Shown here: positions 44,809-54,918 of the stretch, in pieces
Numbering within the stretch: position 1 is the stretch's first letter
Layout: the number at the start of each line of letters is the position of its first letter
NCBI GenBank assembly: GCA_963793625.1
Contig: CAWCAT010000050.1
Span: 1 to 64,000, forward strand
DNA from: G963668605 sp963793625
GTDB taxonomy: Bacteria; Acidobacteriota; Terriglobia; Bryobacterales; Bryobacteraceae
Direction: 5' to 3'
DNA length: 64,000 nt
Notes under the pieces: model-generated
Told to the model about the DNA's origin: nothing
The model's database searches: none
What the model saw: the letters and a program-made list of their open reading frames with translations, nothing else
Made by a program: the position numbers and the translations under genes

Positions 44809-46592
44809 GATGCAGTTCCTCCCGGCAAAGACACCCGGTTACGGCCATCGCTTTTGGATCTGTACAGGGCTGTGTCCGCAGCCGCCACTAAGTCTTGGAC
44901 GGAAGTTCCGTTATCCGGACAGACAGCGATGCCCATACTCGCAGTTACCGCGATGCTCCTATCGGCATCGAGTTGGATCTTCTGGGCCGCGAGTTCTTGG
45001 CGAATCCGCTCAGCGACCTCCCAAGAAGCCGCGGAATCCGCCTCCGGTAGCAATATGGCGAACTCCTCGCCCCCGTAGCGGTAAGCGCTGTCCGTAACGC
45101 GGATGGTGCGCAGCAAGACGCGACCGACACACCGCAGGACCTCATCCCCTGCCGGGTGTCCGAACCGGTCATTGATGTCCTTGAAATGATCAAGGTCCAA
45201 CATGATAAGGCCGAAATTTTGTCCGCACTGCTCATGTCGGGAGACAGCGTCCGCAACGCGATTCTGAAAATGTCTCCGGCTATACACTCGCGTCAAGTCG
45301 TCGCTGATGGCTAGGGTGTAGAGCCGAGCGTTCTCGAATGCCACGCCGATGTGATTCGTCAGTGCGCCGAGCATCTTCGGGTTAGCTTCAGCGTGCCTGA
45401 AGGGCTGTTTCCGTCGGACCACCAAAAGAGCTATTCCTCCTTCGCCGGCCTGAACAGGAATTACTCCGATCTGCCCATCTTCTGCCACAAATGGTTCCTG
45501 CACCTCTCCGCGGGACCAACGGTCCACGATCTCTGACGGGAGCCCCTCGGGCAGTGCGCCGCCTTCCATGGCATAGGCGATGCGATACAGTCGGCTCTCG
45601 CCGCGGATTTTCATCAGGATTTCCCCCGACTCCTGTGCTATCAAATTGCTCAAGAACAGGACTCGATCTGCTTCAAACACATCCAGCATCGTTTGTAGAA
45701 TGATTTCCTTCAACTCCGTGAGATTTATGGTCTTTGTGAGGCGCTCCAAAATCGAGTAGATAACTGAGAGCTCCGCGTTCATGTTGCGGATCTCATCCAC
45801 ACTACGGCCTAAGTCCCCGACCATTCCGTTAAAGCTGCTGGCCAGCTCAGCCAGTTCGTCACGCCCGCGGACCGGAACCCGAACGGTCAAATCGCCGGTT
45901 CCCAGTTGTCGCACGCCAGCCATGAGTTGACCCACAGGCCGTTGCACTAGAACCGTGGTCACGAGCAGCGTGATAAGCGCAAGAACGGCCAGTGTGATTC
46001 CCCCGGTAGCAGCCAAACGGCGCTGGATTGTCCAAAGCGCACCCTGAAAATGTTGGGTCGATTCCTCCAACAGCAGGATGCCGTTGAGGCCAATCTTGGG
46101 ATCGTGGCACCCCCAACAGACCTTCTCGTTCGCGATGGGTCTCACATGACGGAGGATGGGAGTACCTGTCTCGTCCTGAGTGAAAACGGTGCGGGCATCT
46201 GCGACTACTCTGCCGGCGTGGCAAACCGTGCAGATCGAATTCTGGGACTTGTCTAGCACTAGTCCAATCACGGCCTGATCGGCAGCGTGGGCCACCCGCC
46301 CATTCTTGTCAATGACCCAAACACTCCGGATGCTCGGAGTCTGCCCTACATCAGCCAGCGTCGCATTAAGGGAGAGTTCAGGCTTCCTCAACATTGACTG
46401 CCGCAGAGCCAACTCAATGGCTTTCCCGAGACGGCCCGTCTCCAGTTCCGCCCTGAGTTGGAAAAATCCGTTAAGATACTTCCCGAGACCCACCATGGCC
46501 ACCAATAGGCATAGGGTCATTAGGGGAACCAGAAGAGCGATGAGTTTCAGCCTTAGCGAAAACAGCCAGCTCCCGCGAGTTTCAGCGGCCAT
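44802..46592 (-). CDS. membrane diguanylate cyclase with periplasmic diheme c-type sensor, HAMP, GAF and GGDEF
   Basis: 596 aa from ATG 46592; a TTG 24 bases upstream is possible. TM1 at about 12-40, a periplasmic domain of about 155 residues with two c-heme motifs, CTVCH (121-125) and CWGCH (159-163), then TM2, HAMP (GTGDLTVRVPVRGRDELAEL), GAF-like domain and GGDEF. The active-site loop is GGEEF (507-511), with an inhibitory RVTD exactly five residues before it, so both synthesis of c-di-GMP and product inhibition are expected. Covalent heme in the sensor suggests redox or gas (O2, NO, CO) sensing, as in other heme-c signalling proteins. Its start overlaps the end of a small ORF. Confidence 0.9.
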   Translation of the reverse strand: MAAETRGSWLFSLRLKLIALLVPLMTLCLLVAMVGLGKYLNGFFQLRAELETGRLGKAIELALRQSMLRKPELSLNATLADVGQTPSIRSVWVIDKNGRVAHAADQAVIGLVLDKSQNSICTVCHAGRVVADARTVFTQDETGTPILRHVRPIANEKVCWGCHDPKIGLNGILLLEESTQHFQGALWTIQRRLAATGGITLAVLALITLLVTTVLVQRPVGQLMAGVRQLGTGDLTVRVPVRGRDELAELASSFNGMVGDLGRSVDEIRNMNAELSVIYSILERLTKTINLTELKEIILQTMLDVFEADRVLFLSNLIAQESGEILMKIRGESRLYRIAYAMEGGALPEGLPSEIVDRWSRGEVQEPFVAEDGQIGVIPVQAGEGGIALLVVRRKQPFRHAEANPKMLGALTNHIGVAFENARLYTLAISDDLTRVYSRRHFQNRVADAVSRHEQCGQNFGLIMLDLDHFKDINDRFGHPAGDEVLRCVGRVLLRTIRVTDSAYRYGGEEFAILLPEADSAASWEVAERIRQELAAQKIQLDADRSIAVTASMGIAVCPDNGTSVQDLVAAADTALYRSKSDGRNRVSLPGGTAST

Positions 46593-46740
46593 TGGTATTG
46601 GAATTCTCCAGATCAATTTCTTCCAGAAGATCGACCGCGTGTGCTCGGATGACTTTGCGGACCAGTGTCACAGGCACGGACTCATTCAAGTGCGCGTGTA
46701 GCTCCGTTTTCGGCAAGGATTGAAAAGATCGCTCAGTCAT
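46582..46740 (-). pseudogene. adenosine-deaminase-like N-terminal fragment, 52 aa
   Basis: The ATG at 46740 opens SFQSLPKTELHAHLNESVPV, the classic start of adenosine deaminase family enzymes including the HxH zinc motif. The frame stops after NTNGR at 46582, and the other 280 or so residues are missing. The stop overlaps the start of the diguanylate cyclase, so translation could still couple. The region 46741-47019 shows no gene. Confidence 0.5.
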
Positions 46741-47019
46741 TATGTCGCCAGATTTGAGGAAGGTATAAGAATCCATCTTAACGAGAAAACGGGCTCGTCC
46801 GTAACCAAACATGGCCAGCGGGTTGGCAGAGCTCCCGTAGGCGCGGACATGCCGCCATCGAAGCGGAGCAGGGTATGAGGCCATCCGAATAAAACATGAG
46901 AACCCAACTCGGCTTTCCAACGCGCCACCCCGCCCGGACGATAGAGGATCGCGAGCGCGAAGGGGACGGCGGGGGAGTGACTTGTACGTAGCACTGCCAC
47001 TCGACTTAAAGGGCGGGCA

Positions 47020-49402
47020 TCAGCCCCCGGCCAGCGCCCTCTTCACCGCCTCCGCGAGTTGGGTGGAGGTGAACGGCTTCTGGAGGAAGCCGGAAACGTG
47101 CTGACCGGCGAACAGTCTCATCACCTCCGCTTCACTGTAGCCGCTTGCGACTACGACCTTGACGTTGGACCGGATTTTCTGGAGTTCCAGCAGCGCCTCT
47201 TCTCCACCCATTCCAGGCATGCTCAGGTCGAGGACAACCAGCGAGATGTCTCCGGGATATCTCTTGAACACGTCAAGTGCTGCCAGCCCGCTATCCGCCA
47301 ACAGCACATGGTAGCCATAGCCGTTCGAGAGTGTTCTTTGCGACGTCTCGCACCGTTCTTCATCGTCCACGACGAGGACCGTTCCGCTGCCCAGAAGATC
47401 GCCTCATGGGTCACCGCTGGCGGAACCGCAATGGCATCCTCGGCCGCGGGGAACAGGACCGTGAAGCAACTGCCTTTGCCGGGCGCGCTCTTGACGATGA
47501 TCGCGCCTTTGTGGCCTCTCACGATGCCGGAAACCGCCGCGAGACCCAGCCCCCGCCCGGTGAACTTCGTTGAGAAAAATGGATCAAAATTCTTCGCCTT
47601 CGTGGCTTCGTCCATGCCGCAGCCGGTGTCGCGCACTTCAAGGCAAACGTATTTGCCGGGGTGAAGCTCCGCTGCTTCCGGATTGCGCCGGATGTAGGCT
47701 TCATCGACGACCTGAAACCCCGTCTTGACCGAGATCAGGCCGGCATTGTTGCCAATCGCCTCAGCGGCATTGAGGACGAGGTTCATGAAGACTTGCTGTA
47801 TCTGGCCGCGATCCGCTTCGACGAGTGGCAGATGCGGTTCGAGTTCGAAGTGGAGCGCGATCTTCTTGGGAATGGAAGGTTGAACGAAGCCGCTCATCTC
47901 GGGGATGAGATCGGATAGATTCAACGGCTCAACGACGAACCGCCCTTTGCCCGAGTAGGCCAGCATCTGCCGGGTCAAATGCGCAAGCTGTTCGCCGGTC
48001 TCAATAACACCGCTGCAGCAACTCGACGGCCTCGTGGCCGCGCGGCAGCATCTCCTGTGCCAGGCTGGCGTTGCCGATCACGCCGACCAGGAGGTTGTTG
48101 AAGTCGTGGGCGACGCCGCCTGCCAACAAGCCTATGCTTTCGAGTTTCTGTGCCTGCCAAAGGCGATCCTCGGCCTTCTTGCGCTCGGTGATGTCTGTTA
48201 TGAGGGCCATCGCCAATCGCGATCCACCATGCTCGGTGTAACTGAGAGTGACCTCCACCGGAAATTCGTTGCCGTTCTTAGAGCGCCCGTGAAGATCGAG
48301 CCCGAGCCCCATCACCCTCGTATGCGGGTGCGCAAAATAGTGCTGCAGATGCCCGACATGCGCTGTCCGGTAGCGCTCCGGCAGGATGACATCCAAGGGT
48401 TGGCCGAGCAGTTCGTCGCGGGCGTATCCGAACATCTCTTCCGTCTTGGCGTTCACGAGAGCCATGCGGCCGTTCTCGTCGACAGCCACGACGCCCTGCG
48501 ATGCCGATTCGAGCAACGCGCGCAACCTGCTCTCGCTCACCGCCAGCGCTTCCTCGGCCCGCTTCCGCTCGGTAATATCACTCGCGGCACCGAACCATTC
48601 GACGATTTCGCCGTTCGCATCCTTCAGCGGGATCGCCCGCGAGAACGTCCAGCCCACGCTGCCGTCCGCGCGCCGGACCCGGTGTTCCAATTCAAAAATG
48701 CTCTTGGTCCGGATGGCTTCGTTGATGACCGCCATCACCTGCGACTGGTCATCAGGGTGAATGTGTTCTGAGACTGTGCGGCTTGGCGTTTCCGTGTCGG
48801 CAATAACATCCGCCGTCATGAATCTCGCTCCAATCCGGGCTCATGCGATACAACACATCCGAACTCGCCGTCACCAGCGCGCGGAAACGCGCCAGCAACG
48901 TCTGGAGTTCGTTCCTGGCGGCGTCCAGTTGTTCGATCTTCCGGTCCAGCTTCTGAACCAGACGCGCGTTATACGCGTTCAGGTAATCTGCCGCTCCCTT
49001 TAGTTCAGCTTTCGGAACGGCAAGTTCACCCTTCTGAGCCTCGCTGATCACCTCCCCGATGATGTTTATGAACTCGTCCGGATCGACCGGTTTCACGACA
49101 TAGCGCGAGGCGCCCAGAGATAACCCGAGTTCGGCATCCTGGCTGGCCGTGTACGTGGCCGTGTAGAAGATGAATGGAATGCGCCGGGTGCGCTCGCGGC
49201 TCTTCACCTCATGGCAGAGTTGAAATCCGTCCATCTCCGGCATCAAGACGTCGGATACAATCAAGTCGACCGGCTGACTTTCCAGATTTTCGAGTGCCTC
49301 CAGACCGTTGCACGCACTGACCACCTCGAATCCGTGCGCTCGCCCCACAGCTTCAATCAGATACCGGTTTTCCGCATTGTCATCGACACTGAGAATCTTC
49401 AT
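47020..49402 (-). CDS. hybrid histidine kinase REC-PAS-PAS-HisKA-HATPase-REC (three frameshifts)
   Basis: The start is ATG 49402, overlapping the previous stop (ATGA). An N-terminal receiver (LSVDDNAENRYLI, VDLIVSDVLMPEMDGFQL, KPVDPDEF) leads through a coiled coil to two PAS domains (SPDWSEI; FELEHRVRRADGSVGWTFSR; SQGVVAVDENGRMALVNAKT). HisKA has the phospho-His in GGVAHDFNNLLVGVIGNASL, HATPase has NLVLNAAEAIGNN and RDTGCGMDEATKAKNFDPFF, and a C-terminal receiver (VLDLSMPGMGGEEALL) ends at 47020. Frames change near 48825, 48003 and 47395, each time with the expected continuation. A soluble phosphorelay hub probably fed by the sensor kinase encoded upstream. Confidence 0.75.
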
Positions 49403-49803
49403 GCTGGTCCTTTTGTACCCTCCATGAACATCGTCACGGAGTGCGCGAACCGCTCGGGGTCTACGGGCTTCTCGATATAGCCTGCAAAACCCGCCCGCAT
49501 GGCTTTGTCGCGATCGCCGGGCATGGCAAACGAACTGACCCCGACAATCGGAATGCGCGCTAGAACCGGATCTTTTTTGAGGGCGGCCGCGACCTCATAG
49601 CCATCCATCTCCGGCATCTGAATATCCAGCAAAATTACGTCCGGGGCTTCCCTGCGCGCCAGATCGATCCCGGATCGGCCTTCGCACGCCGCAACCACGG
49701 CGAACCCGGCGTGCTCCATCAGCAACCTCAACAGGTAGCGGTTATTCTCGTTATCCTCTATCAGAAGAGCCTTCAGGGGCATAGAAGCACGTTCCCCATT
49801 CAT
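49399..49803 (-). CDS. single-domain response regulator
   Basis: 134 aa receiver without an output domain: acidic pair in LLIEDNENNRYLLRLL, phospho-acceptor Asp in DVILLDIQMPEMDGYEV, Thr/Ser in VGVSSFAMPGD and the conserved Lys in GYIEKPVDPERF. It starts directly after the sensor kinase stop and overlaps the hybrid kinase start, so the three are one operon. It probably shuttles phosphate between the two kinases. Confidence 0.9.
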   Translation of the reverse strand: MNGERASMPLKALLIEDNENNRYLLRLLMEHAGFAVVAACEGRSGIDLARREAPDVILLDIQMPEMDGYEVAAALKKDPVLARIPIVGVSSFAMPGDRDKAMRAGFAGYIEKPVDPERFAHSVTMFMEGTKGPA

Positions 49804-52782
49804 CTAAGGACAGGGATGGGATTTGGACAGGTCGATCGGCATCGTAAAGGTGAAACACGATCCGGCGCCGTATACGCTTTCCACGCTGATTTCGCCGCCC
49901 ATCATTCCCAGCAACTTCCGGCACAGGTACAAACCCAGGCCAGTACCTTCGTAAATACGCTTAGCCGAACCGTCTAATTGTCGAAAAGCTTCGAACAGCA
50001 TGCCAGTATGTTCCGCTTTGATGCCGATCCCGGTATCCGCCACCGCCACGCGCAGCACGTCTCCCTCGACGGCGGCGCTGATTTTGACCCGCCCTTTTTC
50101 GGTAAACTTGACGGCGTTGCTGGTCAGATTCAGAAGTACTTGCAATGTACGCTTTCTGTCGCCCGTCATGGGAATGGTGGCTGGGTGCGTTCCGGCAGTC
50201 ACCTCCAATCCTTTCAGGTCCGCCATGGGCTTGAGACTGCGCAGAACCTCGCCGAGCACATCCATAAAATCAAATGACGCGCATTCCAGATCGGCCCTGC
50301 CGGCCTCGATTCGGGACACATCGAGCAGATCGTTAATTAGTGTCAGCAAATGACTGGCCGAGGCCTGCACGATCTCGAGCTGTTTCTTCTGTTCGGGGTT
50401 CACCGGACCGATCAAGCCCTGTCGCAACAAGCTCGTAAACCCGATGATTGAGTTCAGGGGCGTGCGGAGCTCGTGGCTCATGCTGGCCAGAAACTGCGAT
50501 TTTAGGCGATCCAGTTCCTGCAGCCGCTGGTTGGCGGCGGAGAGCTCGGCGGTTCGCTCCGCGACGCGGCGCTCCAGTTCTCCGTAGGCCTCATGAAGGG
50601 CGTCTTCCGCCCGCTTTCGCTCCGTGATGTCCTCGACGAAACCTTCCAAAAAGGCGACTTCGCCATTGTTGCCGCGCTCTGCCCGGATCAACAGGTTGGC
50701 TACGAAATGGGAGCCGTTCCTGTGCTTGTATACCGTCTCACGCCGCACGAAGCCTTGCGATCGTTCCGCGTGCCCAACGATGTCGTCCCTCGCTTCGGGA
50801 TCGGCGAAAAGGTCGCGGGGGATATCGGTGACCTCTTGCATCATCTGCTCGGCCGAATCGTAGCCGAACATATTCGCGAGCTTCGGGTTGGCGCTCAGGA
50901 ATCGACCGGCAGGCGTGGTTTGGAGGATGCCGACAGGAGCCTCTTCGACGATCTTTCTGTATTTCTCCTCGGAGATCCGCAAAGCCTCCTCCGCTTGTGT
51001 GCGGTCGGTGATATCCAGAACAAGCGAAAATCCCGCGGGCCGCGTGCTGCCGGTCACGGGCAGCACGGAGTTGTACCATTCGCAATGAACTACGGAGCCG
51101 TCCTTGCGGTAGTTGCGATTCCGGCATAGGCCGGGGCGGCCAAGTTCCATTGATTCCCTCGCACACAACACCTTCGGCCAATCGTCTTCGCATACCAGCC
51201 GCAGGTCTTCGGCTGTGCGGCCGATGGCTTCCTCCGCGGACCAACCGAAGATCCGTGTTGCGCCGCCGAACCAGTTCGCGATCCGGTGATCGGGCATCCA
51301 TTCGATAACCGCCAGTGGTGAATTGCTCAGCAGAGTCCCCAACCGCAAGGATGTCTCGAAGAGTTTTTCTTCTACCTTCTTCCGAGTTGTTATGTCGCGC
51401 CCGGTGCACTGCACGCCGGTCTGTTTTCCGGAATCGTCGAAAATCGGGCCCCAGCTCGCCGACAGCCATTTATCGGTACCATCGGGAGCACGTAACCCGT
51501 ATTCCTGGTCCTGAGTCGCCGTTCCCTGAAAAGCCGCCTCCCAGTGGCGCTTAATCTGGCGCTGGCTTTCCGCGTCAGCCGACGGAAACAATGTCTCCGC
51601 GCACCAGATCTGCGTGGTCAGGCTTGCGATCGCGTGGCTTGTGAGCCTTTCAAATGCCGGATTCGCGTAGGTCAGCCTGCCATCCATGTCGAACGCAACC
51701 AGAGTTTCGTGCAGATTATCGGCCATCAGTCGAAGGGTTTCCTCAGCTTCCCGCAGGGCGCGTTCCGCCTGCTGCGTCCGGTTGCGTTGGCCCCGGATTC
51801 GCACAGTCTGGAAGACTCCGGCCACCAAGAGCACTGCAAACAGCATGGCCGCCGCCGCAAGCCGTAACTCCCGTTTCTGTGAATCCAGCAAATCGCCGAT
51901 GGATTGAACAGTCGACGACATGTAGCCCCACTGCCCGGCGATCGGGCCCAGCCAGCCTTCCCTGGCGGCGGAGGCAATTTCTCCACGAAGCGTGTCGGCG
52001 ACGGCGGCAGCCTCGAAGGTCGCTCCGATTCCGAGTCGCGATCTCTCCCGCGGCACGGCGATCCAGCGGAGGGCCCTTCCGTTGCAGATGTTGTCAAGCA
52101 GCGCCGCCACGGCGGAGTATTCGTTCATATATGCGGCGTCGACGGAGCCTTGGCATACGTTCTCCACCAGGACCCGAACGGTCGCGCCAGTACTCATGCG
52201 AGCGCGGGGAAAGTTGCGGCGCAGCGCCGGGCCGTCGATCAGGGAATTGGCGGTGGCAATGGTTGCCCCGGCCAGATCCTGGATCTTCCAGAAAGGGCTG
52301 TCCGCGCGCACGAGCAAACAGTGGTCGGCTTCCAGAAATGGGTCGCTGATGTGAAAGACATTCTGGCGCTCGGCTGTGATGGTCACGACAGGCCAGAGAT
52401 CGACAGCGCCGTTTCTGAGCGCGGTATCCGGATCGACCTCCTGGAAAACCCACCTCAAACGGATCCCGCGGCGTCGCGCGGCTTCACGAACAATTTCGAC
52501 CGCCAAACCTGTCGGGTCTCCATCGCTCCCAGCAACTTCCAAGGGAGGCAGGGCTGCCCAGCCAACCGTATAAACCCGCAGTGGGTCGAGGCTGCGCGCA
52601 TGCCGCCACATGAAAAAGGCGATTCCGACCGCCGCCAGCAGGAGGCCTGAGGCGAGAACTCCCCCCGCCCTGGTCATGCGAATCGGCTTCATGTTAATCA
52701 CCCGACGATCAGAGTCGCCGGCTGCGCCCTGCGGGCGGGCGGCTTCAGGATGCCTGGGCGATTTCGAACCTCCGCCTGACAT
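49804..52782 (-). CDS. sensor histidine kinase with periplasmic solute-binding domain and three PAS domains
   Basis: 992 aa from ATG 52782 (AAAGAAG upstream). A second ATG at 52692, 30 codons later and next to the first membrane helix, is an alternative. TM at about 36-58, an extracytoplasmic SBP_bac_3 domain (VYTVGWAALPPLEV, GNGAVDLWPVVTITAE-like core), TM at about 310-330, then PAS domains at about 355-475, 480-600 and 605-725. HisKA (FLASMSHELRTPLNSIIGF) and HATPase (NLTSNAVKFTEKG, VADTGIGIKAEHTG, GTGLGLYLCRKLL) end the protein. The binding-protein domain probably senses a small amino-acid-like or other solute directly. Confidence 0.92.
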   Translation of the reverse strand: MSGGGSKSPRHPEAARPQGAAGDSDRRVINMKPIRMTRAGGVLASGLLLAAVGIAFFMWRHARSLDPLRVYTVGWAALPPLEVAGSDGDPTGLAVEIVREAARRRGIRLRWVFQEVDPDTALRNGAVDLWPVVTITAERQNVFHISDPFLEADHCLLVRADSPFWKIQDLAGATIATANSLIDGPALRRNFPRARMSTGATVRVLVENVCQGSVDAAYMNEYSAVAALLDNICNGRALRWIAVPRERSRLGIGATFEAAAVADTLRGEIASAAREGWLGPIAGQWGYMSSTVQSIGDLLDSQKRELRLAAAAMLFAVLLVAGVFQTVRIRGQRNRTQQAERALREAEETLRLMADNLHETLVAFDMDGRLTYANPAFERLTSHAIASLTTQIWCAETLFPSADAESQRQIKRHWEAAFQGTATQDQEYGLRAPDGTDKWLSASWGPIFDDSGKQTGVQCTGRDITTRKKVEEKLFETSLRLGTLLSNSPLAVIEWMPDHRIANWFGGATRIFGWSAEEAIGRTAEDLRLVCEDDWPKVLCARESMELGRPGLCRNRNYRKDGSVVHCEWYNSVLPVTGSTRPAGFSLVLDITDRTQAEEALRISEEKYRKIVEEAPVGILQTTPAGRFLSANPKLANMFGYDSAEQMMQEVTDIPRDLFADPEARDDIVGHAERSQGFVRRETVYKHRNGSHFVANLLIRAERGNNGEVAFLEGFVEDITERKRAEDALHEAYGELERRVAERTAELSAANQRLQELDRLKSQFLASMSHELRTPLNSIIGFTSLLRQGLIGPVNPEQKKQLEIVQASASHLLTLINDLLDVSRIEAGRADLECASFDFMDVLGEVLRSLKPMADLKGLEVTAGTHPATIPMTGDRKRTLQVLLNLTSNAVKFTEKGRVKISAAVEGDVLRVAVADTGIGIKAEHTGMLFEAFRQLDGSAKRIYEGTGLGLYLCRKLLGMMGGEISVESVYGAGSCFTFTMPIDLSKSHPCP

Positions 52783-53016
52783 AACAACTTCTTTCTTGAT
52801 TCTACCCTCCCTACACTTCTACCGAGCTCGCAGTCCAGGTGAGGGGGATGGGACAATGTGGGTGCGTGTGCGGCCGAGTCGATTTTAAGCAATTGAGCCT
52901 CATGCCCTCACCGCAGTTACGACGACGCCGACTAGAATCCACTTACTTTGTACCGGGTCTCGTGCTCTAGCCGGCGCGATCCGCCGGACAATGGAGATGG
53001 GAGATAGGAGGGAGCT

Positions 53017-53259
53017 ATGCTACTGTGCGACCTTTGCGATCAGGCCAAGGATTGTCTACAGAAAGAAATTGATGGAAAAGAATACGATATCTGCCACGAT
53101 TGCTGGAAATCGCTTTCAGAGAAGCTCAAAGGGAAAGGCAGAGCGAAGCAGCATCGGGATACGGTATTCCTTCCATCGGATGAGCCGGAAAAACAAAAAC
53201 GAACGCGCCTCCCAGGAGAGCCTCCCGAGATCTGGAGCGGTGCGAGTCCGCAGCAATGA
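53017..53259 (+). CDS. small CxxC/CxxC protein, 80 aa
   Basis: The start ATG 53017 has a strong GGAGGGAGCT site. LLCDLCDQAKDCLQKE and YDICHDCWKSLSEKLKGKG hold two CxxC pairs about 22 residues apart, as in a treble-clef or zinc-ribbon knuckle. The charged C-terminal tail (KQKRTRLPGEPPEIWSG) is probably disordered. It stands alone, divergent from the kinase operon. Function unknown; a zinc-binding adaptor or anti-sigma-like role would be speculation. Confidence 0.65.
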   Translation: MLLCDLCDQAKDCLQKEIDGKEYDICHDCWKSLSEKLKGKGRAKQHRDTVFLPSDEPEKQKRTRLPGEPPEIWSGASPQQ

Positions 53260-53381
53260 GATTGTAAGTGAGGGATGTTCCAGTCGTCCGAGCCGGTGCA
53301 AAGCCGTGCGTAGTTGAACTCATCGCCGCGCTCGCGCCGCATTTGACGGAGTCTCGCCCGGCTCACCAATTTCTTCGAACC

Positions 53382-54509
53382 TCATGACCGGTTTCGCCCG
53401 ACCCGCGGCCAGTCGGCAGCATCGTACCACTTCTCATCGAGCCAGTGCGGCAGTGCTTTACCGCCATCTTCCGAATGGAACGGGTGACGGTGCGTGAAGT
53501 CCCACGGCCCCTGGAATTCCGCGATGCGCAAGATGCGGGCGCTCCATCCCGTGATGGCAACGCGGCACCACGTCAACCATGCGTCGGCGTCATGATCGAT
53601 GCCGGCTCGGCTCACAGCGCCGCCTTCAGGGTGGAAGCACTTCAGGTTCGCCTCCAGTGCGCGCTCGAGCGCTGAGCGAACGTCGGCAGCGGAATCGCCG
53701 TACCTGTTATGCAGGTTCGTGAGCACAAACACGGCGTCCATGTCGAGTCCGTGGTGCCCCCAGGAATCGGGGGAGAACAGCCCATTCTTCTGTTGCAACC
53801 CGAGTGTCGCTTTGACCGCGCGCTCGTGATATGGAACTTCCCGGCCCAACAGGAAATAAATGCCGAGCTGATGCATTCCGCCGGCCATCGCCCGAAGCAC
53901 GTTGCCGGTGCGTCCGAAGTCCCAGAATCCGGTCTGTGGATCGATGTTGCGGTCGTGCCAGTCAAGCCAAGCGGTGAGCGCATCGTGCGCACGTGCGTTT
54001 CCGTTCACCTTCCATTCGAACGCGAGCGCGAACGCAGTGTCCATATCCACGTTGCCGACAGCCCACGCGTTGGTCCAGTCCTGAGTTTCAATCCACAGCT
54101 TCATCGCGTGTGGCGAAGCCATCAGCGGATCCATGAATTGGAAGCGGTATTTCGGACGCTGCTTCAGCGTGATGCACTGTCCCATGCGTTCGCGGTGCCG
54201 GATCAGGATCTCCTGAAATGGACGAAATCCTTCGCCCCGCAGCACGAGGGCATCAATACTTCGCAGCCACCCCTTCGGCGATTGCTCGTTCAGGAACTCG
54301 AGCGAAGCCTCTTTTCGAACCTTCTCGATATCTCCAAGCAGCGTGAGTGCGCCGCTCATGGCCGACGTCAACTTGGCCTTCGCATTCCGCCGGGCCAGGC
54401 GCAACGCGCTCAGCTTCAGAGACTCGAAATCGCGAACGGAACGATCCCATTGCCACTCGGGAGGCACAGCCGCCATTGAGGATACAGCCAGAAAGGTTCT
54501 GCGGTTCAT
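53382..54509 (-). CDS. secreted protein of unknown function, alpha/alpha-toroid-like
   Basis: 375 aa starting NRRTFLAVSSMAAVPPEW, a twin-arginine-like export signal. Repeated helical segments with aromatic and acidic residues (NVDMDTAFALAFEWKVNGNA, DPQTGFWDFGRTGNVLRAMA, GLQQKNGLFSPDSWGHHGLD, VLTNLHNRYGD) suggest an alpha/alpha barrel like those of terpene-cyclase/lyase-type or GH88/GH105-type proteins. No family is assigned. It is divergent from the HzsA-like gene, separated by about 410 bases. Confidence 0.6.
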   Translation of the reverse strand: MNRRTFLAVSSMAAVPPEWQWDRSVRDFESLKLSALRLARRNAKAKLTSAMSGALTLLGDIEKVRKEASLEFLNEQSPKGWLRSIDALVLRGEGFRPFQEILIRHRERMGQCITLKQRPKYRFQFMDPLMASPHAMKLWIETQDWTNAWAVGNVDMDTAFALAFEWKVNGNARAHDALTAWLDWHDRNIDPQTGFWDFGRTGNVLRAMAGGMHQLGIYFLLGREVPYHERAVKATLGLQQKNGLFSPDSWGHHGLDMDAVFVLTNLHNRYGDSAADVRSALERALEANLKCFHPEGGAVSRAGIDHDADAWLTWCRVAITGWSARILRIAEFQGPWDFTHRHPFHSEDGGKALPHWLDEKWYDAADWPRVGRNRS

Positions 54510-54918
54510 ACGATGTCTCCGTTATGCACTACTGGTCGCCGGAGGATCTGGTGACAAGTTCAGTCTATTTCATCCGACAGGTTGCAGTAAACAATATCTG
54601 CAAATCTGGATATTCTTGCCGGGATGTTCACCAGACCTACGCTCACACACAATCCTTTTCTCAGCCGGGATGTTTGGTTACTGGCTGTGTCGATCATTAC
54701 TTTTGGCATTCGGGAAGCAAGCCGCAATTTCTGCAACCCTCCTGGCAGAGTATTGGCGGGGGTACAGGTTTCTTATCGCGTTGCGAACGATGTTCTTGCC
54801 GCCGATGCAGCTTTGACATCTTGGCATCCACACACTCGGACTATCAACAGGTCAGAGCTGGATGTATACTATTTGGGAGTTTTGAATCCGAAATAAGGAC
54901 TTCAAAGGGAGACTCCTA
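54510..54918. other. intergenic between divergent genes, one candidate promoter
   Basis: No coding signature on either strand. TATACT at 54865-54870 is a good -10 for the rightward gene, 49 bases before its start, but the hexamer 17 bases upstream (TATCAA) is a poor -35. The rightward gene has a clear AAAGGGAG site just before ATG 54919. Confidence 0.45.
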
